6,086 bases of DNA from JBOGED01 sp050743625 (GTDB taxonomy: Bacteria > Actinomycetota > Nitriliruptoria > Euzebyales > Egibacteraceae): the NCBI GenBank assembly GCA_050743625.1, contig JBOGED010000017.1, forward strand, positions 1 through 6,086, written 5' to 3'. The position numbers and the translations under genes are program-made. This document shows positions 1-6,086 of this stretch, piece by piece. A model generated the notes under the pieces. That model had not been told where the DNA came from. It was given only the letters and a program-made list of their open reading frames with translations, and did not search any database. How positions within the stretch are numbered: position 1 is the first letter of the stretch; each line of letters starts with the position of its first letter.

Positions 1-24
1 GCTTCCTCCGCATGCGGAGGAAGC
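1..24. repeat. Perfect 24-bp palindrome at the left edge; possible terminator or operator
   Basis: The first 12 bases (GCTTCCTCCGCA) are followed at once by their exact reverse complement. As RNA this folds into a 10-bp GC-rich stem with a CATG loop. No T-run follows, but actinobacterial intrinsic terminators often lack one, so it may end transcription of a gene to the left, possibly in both directions. It could equally be a dimeric repressor site about 160 bp upstream of the synthase start. The arms touch the window edge, so the true palindrome may be longer. The symmetry is seen directly; the function is inferred. Confidence 0.5.
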
Positions 25-30
25 TGCAGT

Positions 31-42
31 GTGACTGGTCAC
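31..42. promoter_or_regulatory. Interrupted inverted repeat GTGAC-TG-GTCAC, candidate operator
   Basis: Five-base arms, GTGAC (31-35) and GTCAC (38-42), flank a TG spacer. A further GTCAC half-site lies at 70-74, 32 bp downstream, which is about three helical turns and so on the same DNA face. This layout in the only non-coding stretch before the synthase gene is compatible with a regulator site. Sites this short also arise by chance, and no regulator gene is visible in the window. Confidence 0.2.
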
Positions 43-116
43 CTCGGCGGTCAGCGGGTTCGAAGTGGGGTCACTATATGTGCCCTTTAGGGGGTTATGG
101 GGCAATCTTGCGGGGA

Positions 117-176
117 AACCTCCGGTCTGCGCAAGCTGACGAATCATCGTGGCCGTCCGCCAACCCCCGGGAGGTT
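117..176 (+). promoter_or_regulatory. Potential hairpin hiding the ribosome binding site
   Basis: AACCTCC at 117-123 is an exact reverse complement of GGAGGTT at 170-176, which contains the Shine-Dalgarno core of the synthase gene. Beyond a single bulged G (169), GG at 124-125 can also pair with CC at 167-168, giving seven plus two base pairs around a loop of about 41 bases. In the folded form the ribosome site would be masked, allowing translational control. The complementarity is seen directly; regulation is inference. Any CCTCC stretch pairs with a Shine-Dalgarno sequence, so chance is a real alternative. Confidence 0.3.
169..174 (+). promoter_or_regulatory. Shine-Dalgarno sequence GGGAGG for the synthase gene
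   Basis: GGGAGG is followed by six bases (TTCTTC) and then GTG at 181, an ideal spacing for that start. The in-frame ATG at 187 lies 12 bases downstream and would be spaced too far. This site therefore decides in favour of the GTG start. Confidence 0.75.
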
Positions 177-180
177 CTTC

Positions 181-3100
181 GTGAGGATGAGCGCGCCCTC
201 CATGGCCGCCCAGATCGGTCGGCGTGAGCTCGTCATCGGCATCAGTCCCTTCGGCGAGCCTAACGCACGGCTCGTTGGCTCGGTGTGCCGGGGCGGGGGA
301 TTGGGGGTGCTCGACCTCGGCTCGGGTGATCGCCAGGCGAGCCGGGCGCGCGATGCCTTGAAGCTGGTGCCGCGGTGGGCCCCAGGATCGTTCGGCGTCC
401 GGGCCGCGCCGGGCTGCGCGCTGGGGCCGGAGGACCTGCCGGCCGAGGTGGACACCGTGCTGCTCGGCGCGGGCTCACCGTGGCGCGTGGAAGACCTGCG
501 AGATCGATACCGGGTCCTCGTCGAGGTCACCGGGGTCGAAGAGGCGCTTGAGGCGACCCGAAGAGGCGCGCATGGCCTGGTCGCGCGGGGTCACGAGGCG
601 GGCGGGCGGGTCGGAGAGCTGGGATCGTTCGTGTTGCTCCAACGGCTGCTGGCCGAGCCTGAGCTGAACGTCCCGGTGTGGGTCTGCGGCGGCGTCGGCC
701 CACGCACGGCGGCGGCTGCGGTGATGGGCGGGGCGGCCGGAGTGGTGCTGGACAGCCAGCTCGCCCTACTCCGAGAGTCGGAGCTGCCGGACGAGGTGTG
801 CGCGGCGATCGCCGCGATGGACGGGTCTGAGACCGTCGTGATCGAGAGCATACGCGTCCTGGCGCGGCGCGGCGCCATGAGCCCGAACACCCCCGCGCTG
901 CCCATCGGCCAGGACGCATGGCTCGCCAAGCGGTTCGCCGACCAGTTCCGCACCGCCGGCCGCGCGGTCCGCGCGGTCCAAGAATCGATCTTCGACACGC
1001 TGCGCGACGAGGAGGCCGCTCATGCGCTGCGCGCAGGCGCACCGCTGTCCCGCGCGCTAGGCACCGCGCTCCCGATCGCTCAGGGACCGATGACCAGGGT
1101 CAGCGACCAGGCCGCGTTCGCCGCGGCGGTCGCCGAGCACGGCGCGATGCCGTTCGTCGCGCTCGCACTGGCAAACCGTGAGCAGGCGCGCGCGCTGCTG
1201 GACCAGACTCGCGCGGCGCTCGGTGAGCGCCCCTGGGGCGTCGGCGTGCTGGGGTTCGCGCCGGAGGAGACCCGCGCCGCCCAGCTCGAGGTCATCCGCG
1301 AGGCGAGGCCGGACTGCGCGGTGATCGCGGGTGGCCGGCCGTCGCAGGCGGCCACGTTGGAAGAGGTCGGGATCAGCACCTTCCTGCACGTGCCCTCACC
1401 GGGGCTGCTCGAGCAGTTCCTGGCCGCGGGCGCGCGCAAGTTCATCTTCGAGGGGTCCGAGTGCGGCGGCCACGTCGGTCCCCGGTCCAGCTTCGCGCTG
1501 TGGGAGGCGCAGCTCGCCGTGCTGTCCGACTTTTTGGACACGCAAGGTGACGACGCGGGCCAGATTCAGGTGTTGTTCGCGGGCGGGGTCCACGACGCGC
1601 GGTCCGCCGCGATGGTGGCGGCCCTGGCCTGTCCGCTCACCGGGAGAGGCGTGTGCGCCGGCGTGCTCATGGGCACCGCCTACCTGTTCACCGAGGAGGC
1701 GGTCGGTTGCGGCGCCATCGAGCCGCTGTTCCAGCGCCAGGTGCTGCAAGCCGAGCGGACCGAGCTGTTGGAGACCGCGCCCGGCCACGTCACCCGCTGC
1801 GTGACGAGCCCGTTCGCCGAGAGCTTCCAGGCCATCAGAGACGACCTGCGCGGCCAGGGCCTCCCCGACCGGCAGGTCTGGGAGGAGCTTGAGCTGCTCA
1901 ACCAAGGGCGGCTCCGGATCGCCAGCAAAGGCATCCAACGCGTGGGCGCCGACCTGGTCGCAGTCAATGAGGACCAGCAGCTCGCCGACGGCCTGTTCAT
2001 GGCCGGCCAGGTCGCGGTCCTGCGCTCGGCCACCACGACGATCACGGCGCTGCACGCCGCGGTCAGCGACAAGGCGGCGGCCTACCTCACCGAGCGGGCC
2101 ACGCGGCTGCGGTCGCAGCTGGGGACCACCACCGTCGAGCGGCACGAGTGTCCCCCGCCAGTCGACGTCGCGATCGTCGGCATGGCCTGCATGTTCCCCG
2201 GTTCCCCCGACCTTGCGAGCTTCTGGGCGAACGTCGTCGCGGGCGTGGACGCGATCACCGAGGTCCCCCCCGAGCGGTGGGACCCTGAGGTCTATTACTC
2301 CCCCGAGGCCATCGGCCGCACCGCGGGTGCGCTCACGCCGTCGAAGTGGGGAGGGTTCCTGCCAAGGATCCCGTTCGACCCACTCCGCTACGGCATTCCC
2401 CCGACGTCGCTGACCAGCATCGAGCCGGCGCAGTTGCTCGCGCTGGAGGTCGCGCAGCGGGCCTTGGCGGACGCCGGGTTACCGCGGCGGGACTTCGACC
2501 GGTCGCGCGTCTCGGTGGTGTTCGGCGCCGAGGCTGGCGGCGACCTGTCGAACGCGATGGCGCTGCGGACCTTGCTGCCCTCCTACGTCGACGAGGTCCC
2601 CGAGGAGCTGTCCGCCCAGCTGCCACCGATGACCGAGGATTATTTCCCCGGCATGCTCGCGAACGTCATCGCCGGCCGGATCGCCAACCGGTTGGACCTG
2701 GGCGGGGTCAACTACACCGTGGACGCGGCGTGCGCGTCCTCTCTCGCCGCTCTTCACGCGGCTTGCAAGGAGCTGACCAGCGGCACGAGCGACATGGTGC
2801 TCTGCGGCGGTGCCGACCTGCACAACTGCATCAACGACTACCTGGTCTTCGCCGCGGTGCACGCGCTGTCGCCCACCGGTCAGTGCCGCACGTTCGACGC
2901 CTCCGCGGACGGCATCGCCCTCGGCGAGGGCGTGGCGTGCGTGGCGCTCAAGCGCCTTGAGGACGCCGAGCGCGACGGCGATCGCATCTATGCCTTGATC
3001 AAAGGGGTTGGCAGCGCGAGTGACGGCAGGTCGCGCAGCCTCACCGCGCCGCGACCCGAGGGACAACGCAGCGCCTTGGAACGGGCCTACGGCAACGCGC

Positions 3101-6086
3101 GTATCTCGCCGGCCGAGGTGGGCCTGGTCGAGGCGCATGGCACCGGGACGGTGGTCGGCGACCGCACCGAGCTTGGCACGCTGACCGAGGTGTTCACCGA
3201 GGCCGGCGCGGCGCCGGGCAGCTGCGCGTTGGGGTCGGTCAAATCCCAGATCGGGCACACCAAGTGCGCGGCGGGCCTGGCCGGGATCGTCAAGGCGGCG
3301 CTCGCGCTGCACACCGGGATCCGACCGCCTACCCTCCACGTGACCGAGCCGAACAAGGCGTGGCGGGCGGACTCCAGTCCCTTCACCTTCTCCCCTGTCG
3401 CCCGCCCCTGGCCGGCGCTGCCCGCCGAGCGCGTCGCGGGCGTCAGCGCCTTCGGCTTCGGCGGCACCAACTTCCACGTCGTGCTGCAAGGCTACGACGG
3501 CACCGCCGCGCCCCGGCACGGCCTCGACCAGTGGCCGGTGGAGCTGTTCACCTTCCGTGGAGCCGACCCCCAGGCAGCGGGCCGCGCCATCGAGCGGCTT
3601 CTCGAGCTGACCCGGGCCAACGATGCGGCAGGTCGCCCGTGGCGGCTTCGCGACCTGGCAAAGACGGCCGCCCGGTGGGCCGACCAGTCCGGCGAGCCGG
3701 TACAGGTGGCGATCGTCGCGGGAGACCTCGACCATCTGGCCGCCTTGCTGCGACGGGCCGTGGCCGGTGAGCATGACCCGCCCGTGGGGCTGTACACCAT
3801 GCAGTCCCGCGAGACTGGCAAGGTCGCCGTGCTGTTCCCCGGGCAGGGCAGCCAGCGGCCAGGGATGCTCGCGGAGCTGTTCGTCGCCTTCCCCGAGATC
3901 GGCCGCCTCCTCCAGCTTGGCCAGAAGTGGGCCGATCCGCTGTTCCCGCCCGCCGCGTTCAGCCCCGATGGCGCCCGCCAGCAGGAGCTACGGCTGCGGG
4001 ACACCCGCGTCGCGCAACCCGCGCTGGGAATCGCCGGCCTTGCCGTGCACCACCTGCTCACCCGATTGGGCGTCCAGGCGGACATGCTCGCCGGCCACAG
4101 CTACGGCGAGCTGGTCGCGCTGTGCGCCGCTGGCGCCTTCGACGCCGCGGCGCTGCTCGAGCTGAGCGAGGCCAGAGCCGAGGCGATCCTCGCGGCGGCC
4201 GGCGACGACCCGGGCACGATGGCCGCCGTCCCGGCGCCTGGAGCGGACGTCGAACGCGTGCTAGAGGCGGCGGGTCTTGCCGGGCAGGTGGTGGTCGCCA
4301 ACCACAACACCCCCCGCCAGGTCGTGATCTCCGGGCCGACCGCGCTGGTCGAGCACGCGATGGCCCAGCTGCCGGGAAGCACTCGGCTCCCCGTGGCCTG
4401 CGCCTTCCACTCCCCTGGGGTCGCCGGGGCCTGCGAGCGGCTCGCCGGCGCCCTGTCCGCCTATGCGATGCGCGACCTCGACACGCCGGTGTGGTCCAAC
4501 CGCACCGCCGGCCGCTATCCGGAGCAGGCGACCGGCGTACGCGACGAGCTGGCCGCGCAGCTCGGAGCGCCGGTGCGCTTCGCCGAGCAGATCGAGTCGA
4601 TGTACGCGGCAGGGGCCAGGGTCTTCGTGGAGGCCGGCCCCGGCCAGGTGCTGACCGGGCTGGTCAGCGCGATCCTTGGCGACCGCCCCCACGTCGCCGT
4701 CGCGTGCGACGCCCAGCAGGCGGCTGGGACCAACCATGCCGTGCCGGGGACCAACCATGCCGTGCCGGGGCTCCGGGGCTTCCTGTCGGCGATCGCGAAG
4801 CTCGCGGTCGCCGGCGTGCGCGTGCGCACCGGATGGTTGTTCAGCGGCCGTGACGCGATCGACGTGTCCCACACCACCCCACCCGCCCAGCCCGGCTGGA
4901 CCATCGACGGTCACATGGTCCGCACGGCCGACGGCGCGTGCCTCCCAGGCGGCGTCGTCCCCGCGCGGCGGGTCGTGCTGGCGCCCGCGCCAGCCAACGA
5001 CGGTGTGACCGATGGCGACGCGCTGATCAGCGAGTTCCTGCGCACGAGCAGGGAGATGGTCGCCGCGCAACGCGACGTGCTGCTCACCTACCTTGGCGCC
5101 GAGCCAGGAGAGCGGCCGGTTGCGGCGCGGGCGGTGCCATCAGCTCCCCGGCCGGCACTGCCGGTAGCCGAGCCTGTGACCGCCGCGCCAGCGCCCGACC
5201 CCGCACCCGTCCCCGCGATGAAGGACACGCTGGCCGGCGTGCTGGAGATCATCAGCCAGCGGACCGGCTACCCGATCGACATGATCGAGCCAGACCTCGA
5301 CCTTGAGGCCGACCTGTCGATCGACTCGATCAAACGCACCGAGATCCTAGGCGCGCTCGCCGCGCGCCTCGGCGAGCGCGCCGACACGACCAAGCTCACC
5401 GACGCCGAGCTCGAGGAGCTCGCGAAGGCCCGCACCGCGGGAGCGCTCGCCAAGTGGCTGGACACGCGCGTGAACGGCGTGACACCACGCAACGGTGTAC
5501 CGCCGACGCGGTTCCTGGTCGAGCCACGCCGGCTCGACAGCGCCGATCCGGTCGACCGCTCGGCGCTGATCGGTCGCCGGTTCGCCGTCGTGGGCGGCGG
5601 CGTCGTGAGCGAGGCCCTGCGCGCCCAGCTGAGCGACCACGGCGCCGCAGCTCGGGATGGCGAACTCGACGACCACATGGACGGGCTCGTCTGGCTCGAC
5701 GCGCTCGCAGCCGATGACGAGCCGTTGCTTCCGGAGGCGTTCCTGACCTTCCAGGCGGCGCTGGCCCACCGCCCGCGCTGGCTGGTGGCGGCCTGCCCGA
5801 TCGACGGGAGCGTCCAGGCCGCTGGCTTGCGCGGCTTCTTCCGCACCGTGGCCAAGGAGTACCTCGACACGCGAGTGACCCTTGTCGAGGTCGATGCGAC
5901 CGCTTCGCCCGAGGCGATCGGCGAGACGCTGGTCCGTGAGCTGGTCGCGGCGGACAGCGCTCCCGTGGTGCGGCACACGGGCGGGGCCAGGCACACCCTC
6001 CGCATGTTCGAGGCCCCGCTCATCGGCGGCGCGGCCGATGCCAGCGCGATCGGGCTGGACCGCGGCTCGGTCGTGCTGCTCGTCGG
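181..6086 (+). CDS. PfaA/HglE-type iterative type I polyketide (PUFA-like) synthase with fused N-terminal PfaD-like enoylreductase; 3' end beyond the window
   Basis: This multienzyme should build a long acyl chain from malonyl units in the cytoplasm. It is open for 1968 codons and cut by the right edge. Visible domains are a degenerate NPD barrel (about residues 14-278), a PfaD-like NPD enoylreductase (288-600), a helical linker (600-660), KS (661-1104, Cys851/His986/His1026), AT (1213-1510, Ser1307/His1410), an Ala/Pro-rich linker (about 1643-1680), one ACP (1681-1760, Ser1716) and the start of a KR (1777 onward). GTG at 181 is chosen because GGGAGG lies six bases upstream; ATG at 187 is the alternative. 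The DSIK-type ACP and the SxIGHTKxAAG motif of the KS mark the PUFA/HglE lineage rather than modular antibiotic PKSs. One in-frame TTA codon lies at 2479. A dehydratase is expected beyond the edge. Family and domain order are clear; the product is unknown. Confidence 0.93.
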   Translation, partial: MRMSAPSMAAQIGRRELVIGISPFGEPNARLVGSVCRGGGLGVLDLGSGDRQASRARDALKLVPRWAPGSFGVRAAPGCALGPEDLPAEVDTVLLGAGSPWRVEDLRDRYRVLVEVTGVEEALEATRRGAHGLVARGHEAGGRVGELGSFVLLQRLLAEPELNVPVWVCGGVGPRTAAAAVMGGAAGVVLDSQLALLRESELPDEVCAAIAAMDGSETVVIESIRVLARRGAMSPNTPALPIGQDAWLAKRFADQFRTAGRAVRAVQESIFDTLRDEEAAHALRAGAPLSRALGTALPIAQGPMTRVSDQAAFAAAVAEHGAMPFVALALANREQARALLDQTRAALGERPWGVGVLGFAPEETRAAQLEVIREARPDCAVIAGGRPSQAATLEEVGISTFLHVPSPGLLEQFLAAGARKFIFEGSECGGHVGPRSSFALWEAQLAVLSDFLDTQGDDAGQIQVLFAGGVHDARSAAMVAALACPLTGRGVCAGVLMGTAYLFTEEAVGCGAIEPLFQRQVLQAERTELLETAPGHVTRCVTSPFAESFQAIRDDLRGQGLPDRQVWEELELLNQGRLRIASKGIQRVGADLVAVNEDQQLADGLFMAGQVAVLRSATTTITALHAAVSDKAAAYLTERATRLRSQLGTTTVERHECPPPVDVAIVGMACMFPGSPDLASFWANVVAGVDAITEVPPERWDPEVYYSPEAIGRTAGALTPSKWGGFLPRIPFDPLRYGIPPTSLTSIEPAQLLALEVAQRALADAGLPRRDFDRSRVSVVFGAEAGGDLSNAMALRTLLPSYVDEVPEELSAQLPPMTEDYFPGMLANVIAGRIANRLDLGGVNYTVDAACASSLAALHAACKELTSGTSDMVLCGGADLHNCINDYLVFAAVHALSPTGQCRTFDASADGIALGEGVACVALKRLEDAERDGDRIYALIKGVGSASDGRSRSLTAPRPEGQRSALERAYGNARISPAEVGLVEAHGTGTVVGDRTELGTLTEVFTEAGAAPGSCALGSVKSQIGHTKCAAGLAGIVKAALALHTGIRPPTLHVTEPNKAWRADSSPFTFSPVARPWPALPAERVAGVSAFGFGGTNFHVVLQGYDGTAAPRHGLDQWPVELFTFRGADPQAAGRAIERLLELTRANDAAGRPWRLRDLAKTAARWADQSGEPVQVAIVAGDLDHLAALLRRAVAGEHDPPVGLYTMQSRETGKVAVLFPGQGSQRPGMLAELFVAFPEIGRLLQLGQKWADPLFPPAAFSPDGARQQELRLRDTRVAQPALGIAGLAVHHLLTRLGVQADMLAGHSYGELVALCAAGAFDAAALLELSEARAEAILAAAGDDPGTMAAVPAPGADVERVLEAAGLAGQVVVANHNTPRQVVISGPTALVEHAMAQLPGSTRLPVACAFHSPGVAGACERLAGALSAYAMRDLDTPVWSNRTAGRYPEQATGVRDELAAQLGAPVRFAEQIESMYAAGARVFVEAGPGQVLTGLVSAILGDRPHVAVACDAQQAAGTNHAVPGTNHAVPGLRGFLSAIAKLAVAGVRVRTGWLFSGRDAIDVSHTTPPAQPGWTIDGHMVRTADGACLPGGVVPARRVVLAPAPANDGVTDGDALISEFLRTSREMVAAQRDVLLTYLGAEPGERPVAARAVPSAPRPALPVAEPVTAAPAPDPAPVPAMKDTLAGVLEIISQRTGYPIDMIEPDLDLEADLSIDSIKRTEILGALAARLGERADTTKLTDAELEELAKARTAGALAKWLDTRVNGVTPRNGVPPTRFLVEPRRLDSADPVDRSALIGRRFAVVGGGVVSEALRAQLSDHGAAARDGELDDHMDGLVWLDALAADDEPLLPEAFLTFQAALAHRPRWLVAACPIDGSVQAAGLRGFFRTVAKEYLDTRVTLVEVDATASPEAIGETLVRELVAADSAPVVRHTGGARHTLRMFEAPLIGGAADASAIGLDRGSVVLLV
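220..1014 (+). other. Domain: NPD-like TIM barrel 1, probably catalytically dead
   Basis: Residues about 14-278 read like a complete but eroded nitronate monooxygenase/PfaD-type flavin barrel. The first strand is LVIGISPFGEP (17-27), followed by the GGGLGVLDLG segment (38-47). The catalytic-loop equivalent is GHEAGGRVGE (137-146), and a phosphate-loop-like CGGVGPRTAAAA lies at 169-180. In active family members the loop reads GxExGGHxG, with the His needed for catalysis; here Arg143 replaces it. The late Gly-Thr phosphate contact is replaced by Asp191-Ser192, and the first-strand QGPM signature is absent. It is probably a structural or regulatory copy, though weak FMN binding is not excluded. 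Confidence 0.7.
1042..1980 (+). other. Domain: PfaD-like NPD flavin enoylreductase (barrel 2)
   Basis: Residues about 288-600 carry the full signature of the FMN-dependent NPD/FabK/PfaD enoylreductase family. These are LPIAQGPMTRVSD at the first strand (297-309), the catalytic loop GSECGGHVGP (425-434) with His431, the phosphate-binding AGGVHDARSA (467-476) and GVLMGTAYLF (494-503). The C-terminal part NQGRLRIASKG (574-584) and the MAGQVA segment just after 600 resemble PfaD and help tell it from stand-alone nitronate monooxygenases. In PUFA synthases PfaD is the trans enoylreductase; here it would reduce the enoyl-ACP intermediate in cis. The fusion to a KS makes nitronate oxidation unlikely. 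Confidence 0.85.
2161..3492 (+). other. Domain: beta-ketoacyl synthase (KS)
   Basis: Residues 661-1104 form a full-length condensing enzyme opening with VDVAIVGMACMFPGS. The active-site cysteine is Cys851 in TVDAACASS. The catalytic histidines are His986 in EAHGTGT and His1026 in SQIGHTKCAAG, and the glycine-rich GFGGTNFH lies at 1092-1099. The complete Cys-His-His triad predicts an active decarboxylative condensation rather than a chain-length factor. The Thr-Lys after the second His (GHTK) and the segment YGIPPTSLTSIEP (734-746) are typical of PfaA/HglE KSs and unlike modular PKS KSs, which usually read GHTQ. Confidence 0.93.
3817..4710 (+). other. Domain: acyltransferase (AT), probably malonyl-specific
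   Basis: Residues about 1213-1510 begin with VAVLFPGQGSQRPGM. The nucleophile is Ser1307 in GHSYGE and the catalytic histidine is His1410 in CAFHSP. Arg1332 sits exactly 25 residues after the serine, the position of the Arg that binds the malonyl carboxylate in FabD (Ser92/Arg117). The residues at the specificity motif, CAFH, resemble the malonyl-type HAFH and not the methylmalonyl-type YASH. Together these support malonyl-CoA loading. The domain ends near FVEAGPGQVL (1483-1492). Confidence 0.88.
4726..4770 (+). repeat. In-frame 21-bp tandem duplication coding GTNHAVP twice
   Basis: Two identical 21-bp units (4726-4746 and 4747-4767) are followed by the first three bases of a third. They encode GTNHAVP-GTNHAVP, residues 1516-1529, just after the AT core and before the helical GLRGFLSAIAKLAVAG segment. 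The length is a multiple of three, so the frame is kept. The perfect identity suggests a recent slippage event or ongoing length variation in a tolerant surface linker. Confidence 0.92.
5221..5460 (+). other. Domain: single acyl carrier protein (ACP) of PUFA-synthase type
   Basis: Residues 1681-1760 contain DLEADLSIDSIKRTEIL, with Ser1716 as the predicted phosphopantetheine attachment site. The DSIKR motif is the PfaA/HglE form; modular PKS ACPs usually read DSL. The ACP is preceded by a flexible Ala/Pro-rich linker (about 1643-1680). Only one copy is present between AT and KR, whereas bacterial PfaA proteins normally carry several in tandem. A separate phosphopantetheinyl transferase must activate it; none is in the window. 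Confidence 0.92.
5509..6086 (+). other. Domain: N-terminal (structural) part of a ketoreductase, cut by the window edge
   Basis: From about residue 1777 the chain resembles the structural subdomain that precedes the catalytic half of PKS ketoreductases. It has a Rossmann-like strand and turn at RRFAVVGGGVVSEALRAQL, then DGLVWLDAL, then GLRGFFRTVAKEYLDTRVTLVEVDA (1884-1908) and a GARHTLRMFEAPL strand near 1937-1949. The window stops at SVVLLV, where the NADPH-binding strand of the catalytic half should start. The TGGxxG motif and the Ser-Tyr-Lys catalytic residues are therefore not visible, and activity cannot be judged. Confidence 0.7.

Larger units (their letters stand above)
25..180 (+). 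other. Non-coding leader upstream of the synthase gene
   Basis: About 155 bases with lower G+C than the gene. In the synthase frame a TAG at 88-90 closes the frame upstream. An in-frame ATG at 97 follows a G-run by only two bases, too close for a normal ribosome site. No convincing -35/-10 pair is visible; TATATG at 75-80 resembles a -10 element but has no good -35 partner about 17 bases upstream. Small inverted repeats include CCCT-TT-AGGG (83-92) and TGCCC (81-85) against GGGCA (100-104). The promoter most likely lies in this region or to the left of the window. Confidence 0.5.

Noticed and set aside
55..70. GGGTTCGAA resembling the T-arm of a tRNA gene, or an integration site derived from one.
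   Set aside because: The 5' stem bases are not matched by complementary bases after the loop, and no acceptor or anticodon arms can be built around it.
75..80. TATATG as a -10 promoter element.
   Set aside because: No acceptable -35 hexamer lies 16-19 bases upstream, and a single AT-rich hexamer is weak evidence.
31..90. A 19-codon leader peptide from GTG at 31 to TAG at 88-90, with GGAGGA at 16-21 as a possible ribosome site.
   Set aside because: Its ribosome site is half of a stable palindrome, there is no run of regulatory codons, and such short frames are common by chance. It is worth recalling only if ribosome profiling shows a signal.
97..99. An in-frame upstream ATG as an alternative start for the synthase.
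   Set aside because: The G-run before it ends only two bases from the ATG. The added residues show no domain similarity, while GTG at 181 has an ideally placed GGGAGG.
12..227. A 71-codon plus-strand frame starting inside the palindrome and overlapping the start of the synthase.
   Set aside because: It has no recognisable protein features and runs into the well-supported synthase start in another frame.
1042..1980. Reading the NPD region as a separate nitronate monooxygenase gene.
   Set aside because: The frame continues without a stop or an internal ribosome site into the KS, and the C-terminal motifs match PfaD-type reductases of PUFA synthases.
2479..3774. A long (431-codon) minus-strand reading frame.
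   Set aside because: It lies opposite the KS domain, which carries a full set of catalytic motifs. Its composition (Arg, Gly, Ala, Val) is typical of a reverse-strand shadow in high-GC DNA. The same applies to the other minus-strand frames.

Overview
The window is very G+C-rich, with G or C at most third codon positions. Its codon use and the strong GGGAGG ribosome binding site point to a high-GC actinomycete. The genus cannot be fixed from this sequence.

Layout. Positions 1-180 are a short non-coding leader or intergenic region. It begins with a perfect 24-bp palindrome and contains an interrupted GTGAC/GTCAC inverted repeat. It also holds a CCTCC-containing stretch that can pair with the Shine-Dalgarno sequence of the gene that follows. 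From the GTG at 181 to the right edge (6086) a single plus-strand reading frame stays open for 1968 codons and runs out of the window. Nothing on the minus strand is convincing; the long reverse frames are shadows of this high-GC gene.

The gene encodes a giant iterative type I polyketide/fatty-acid synthase of the PUFA-synthase (PfaA) / heterocyst-glycolipid (HglE) type. The visible domain order is NPD-like barrel 1 (degenerate), NPD/PfaD-like flavin enoylreductase barrel 2, KS, AT, one ACP and the beginning of a KR. In classical PUFA synthases the PfaD reductase is a separate protein. Here it is fused to the N-terminus of the KS-AT-ACP-KR chain, preceded by a second, apparently inactive copy of the barrel.

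How it should work (inference from family knowledge): the AT loads malonyl units, the KS condenses them on the single ACP, the KR reduces the beta-keto group, a dehydratase beyond the window or in trans removes water, and the FMN-dependent NPD barrel reduces the enoyl product. The result would be a fully or partly reduced long-chain lipid or polyketide. The product is unknown. Notable points are the asymmetric NPD pair, an in-frame 21-bp tandem duplication after the AT, a lone TTA codon, and possible sequestration of the ribosome binding site in the leader.
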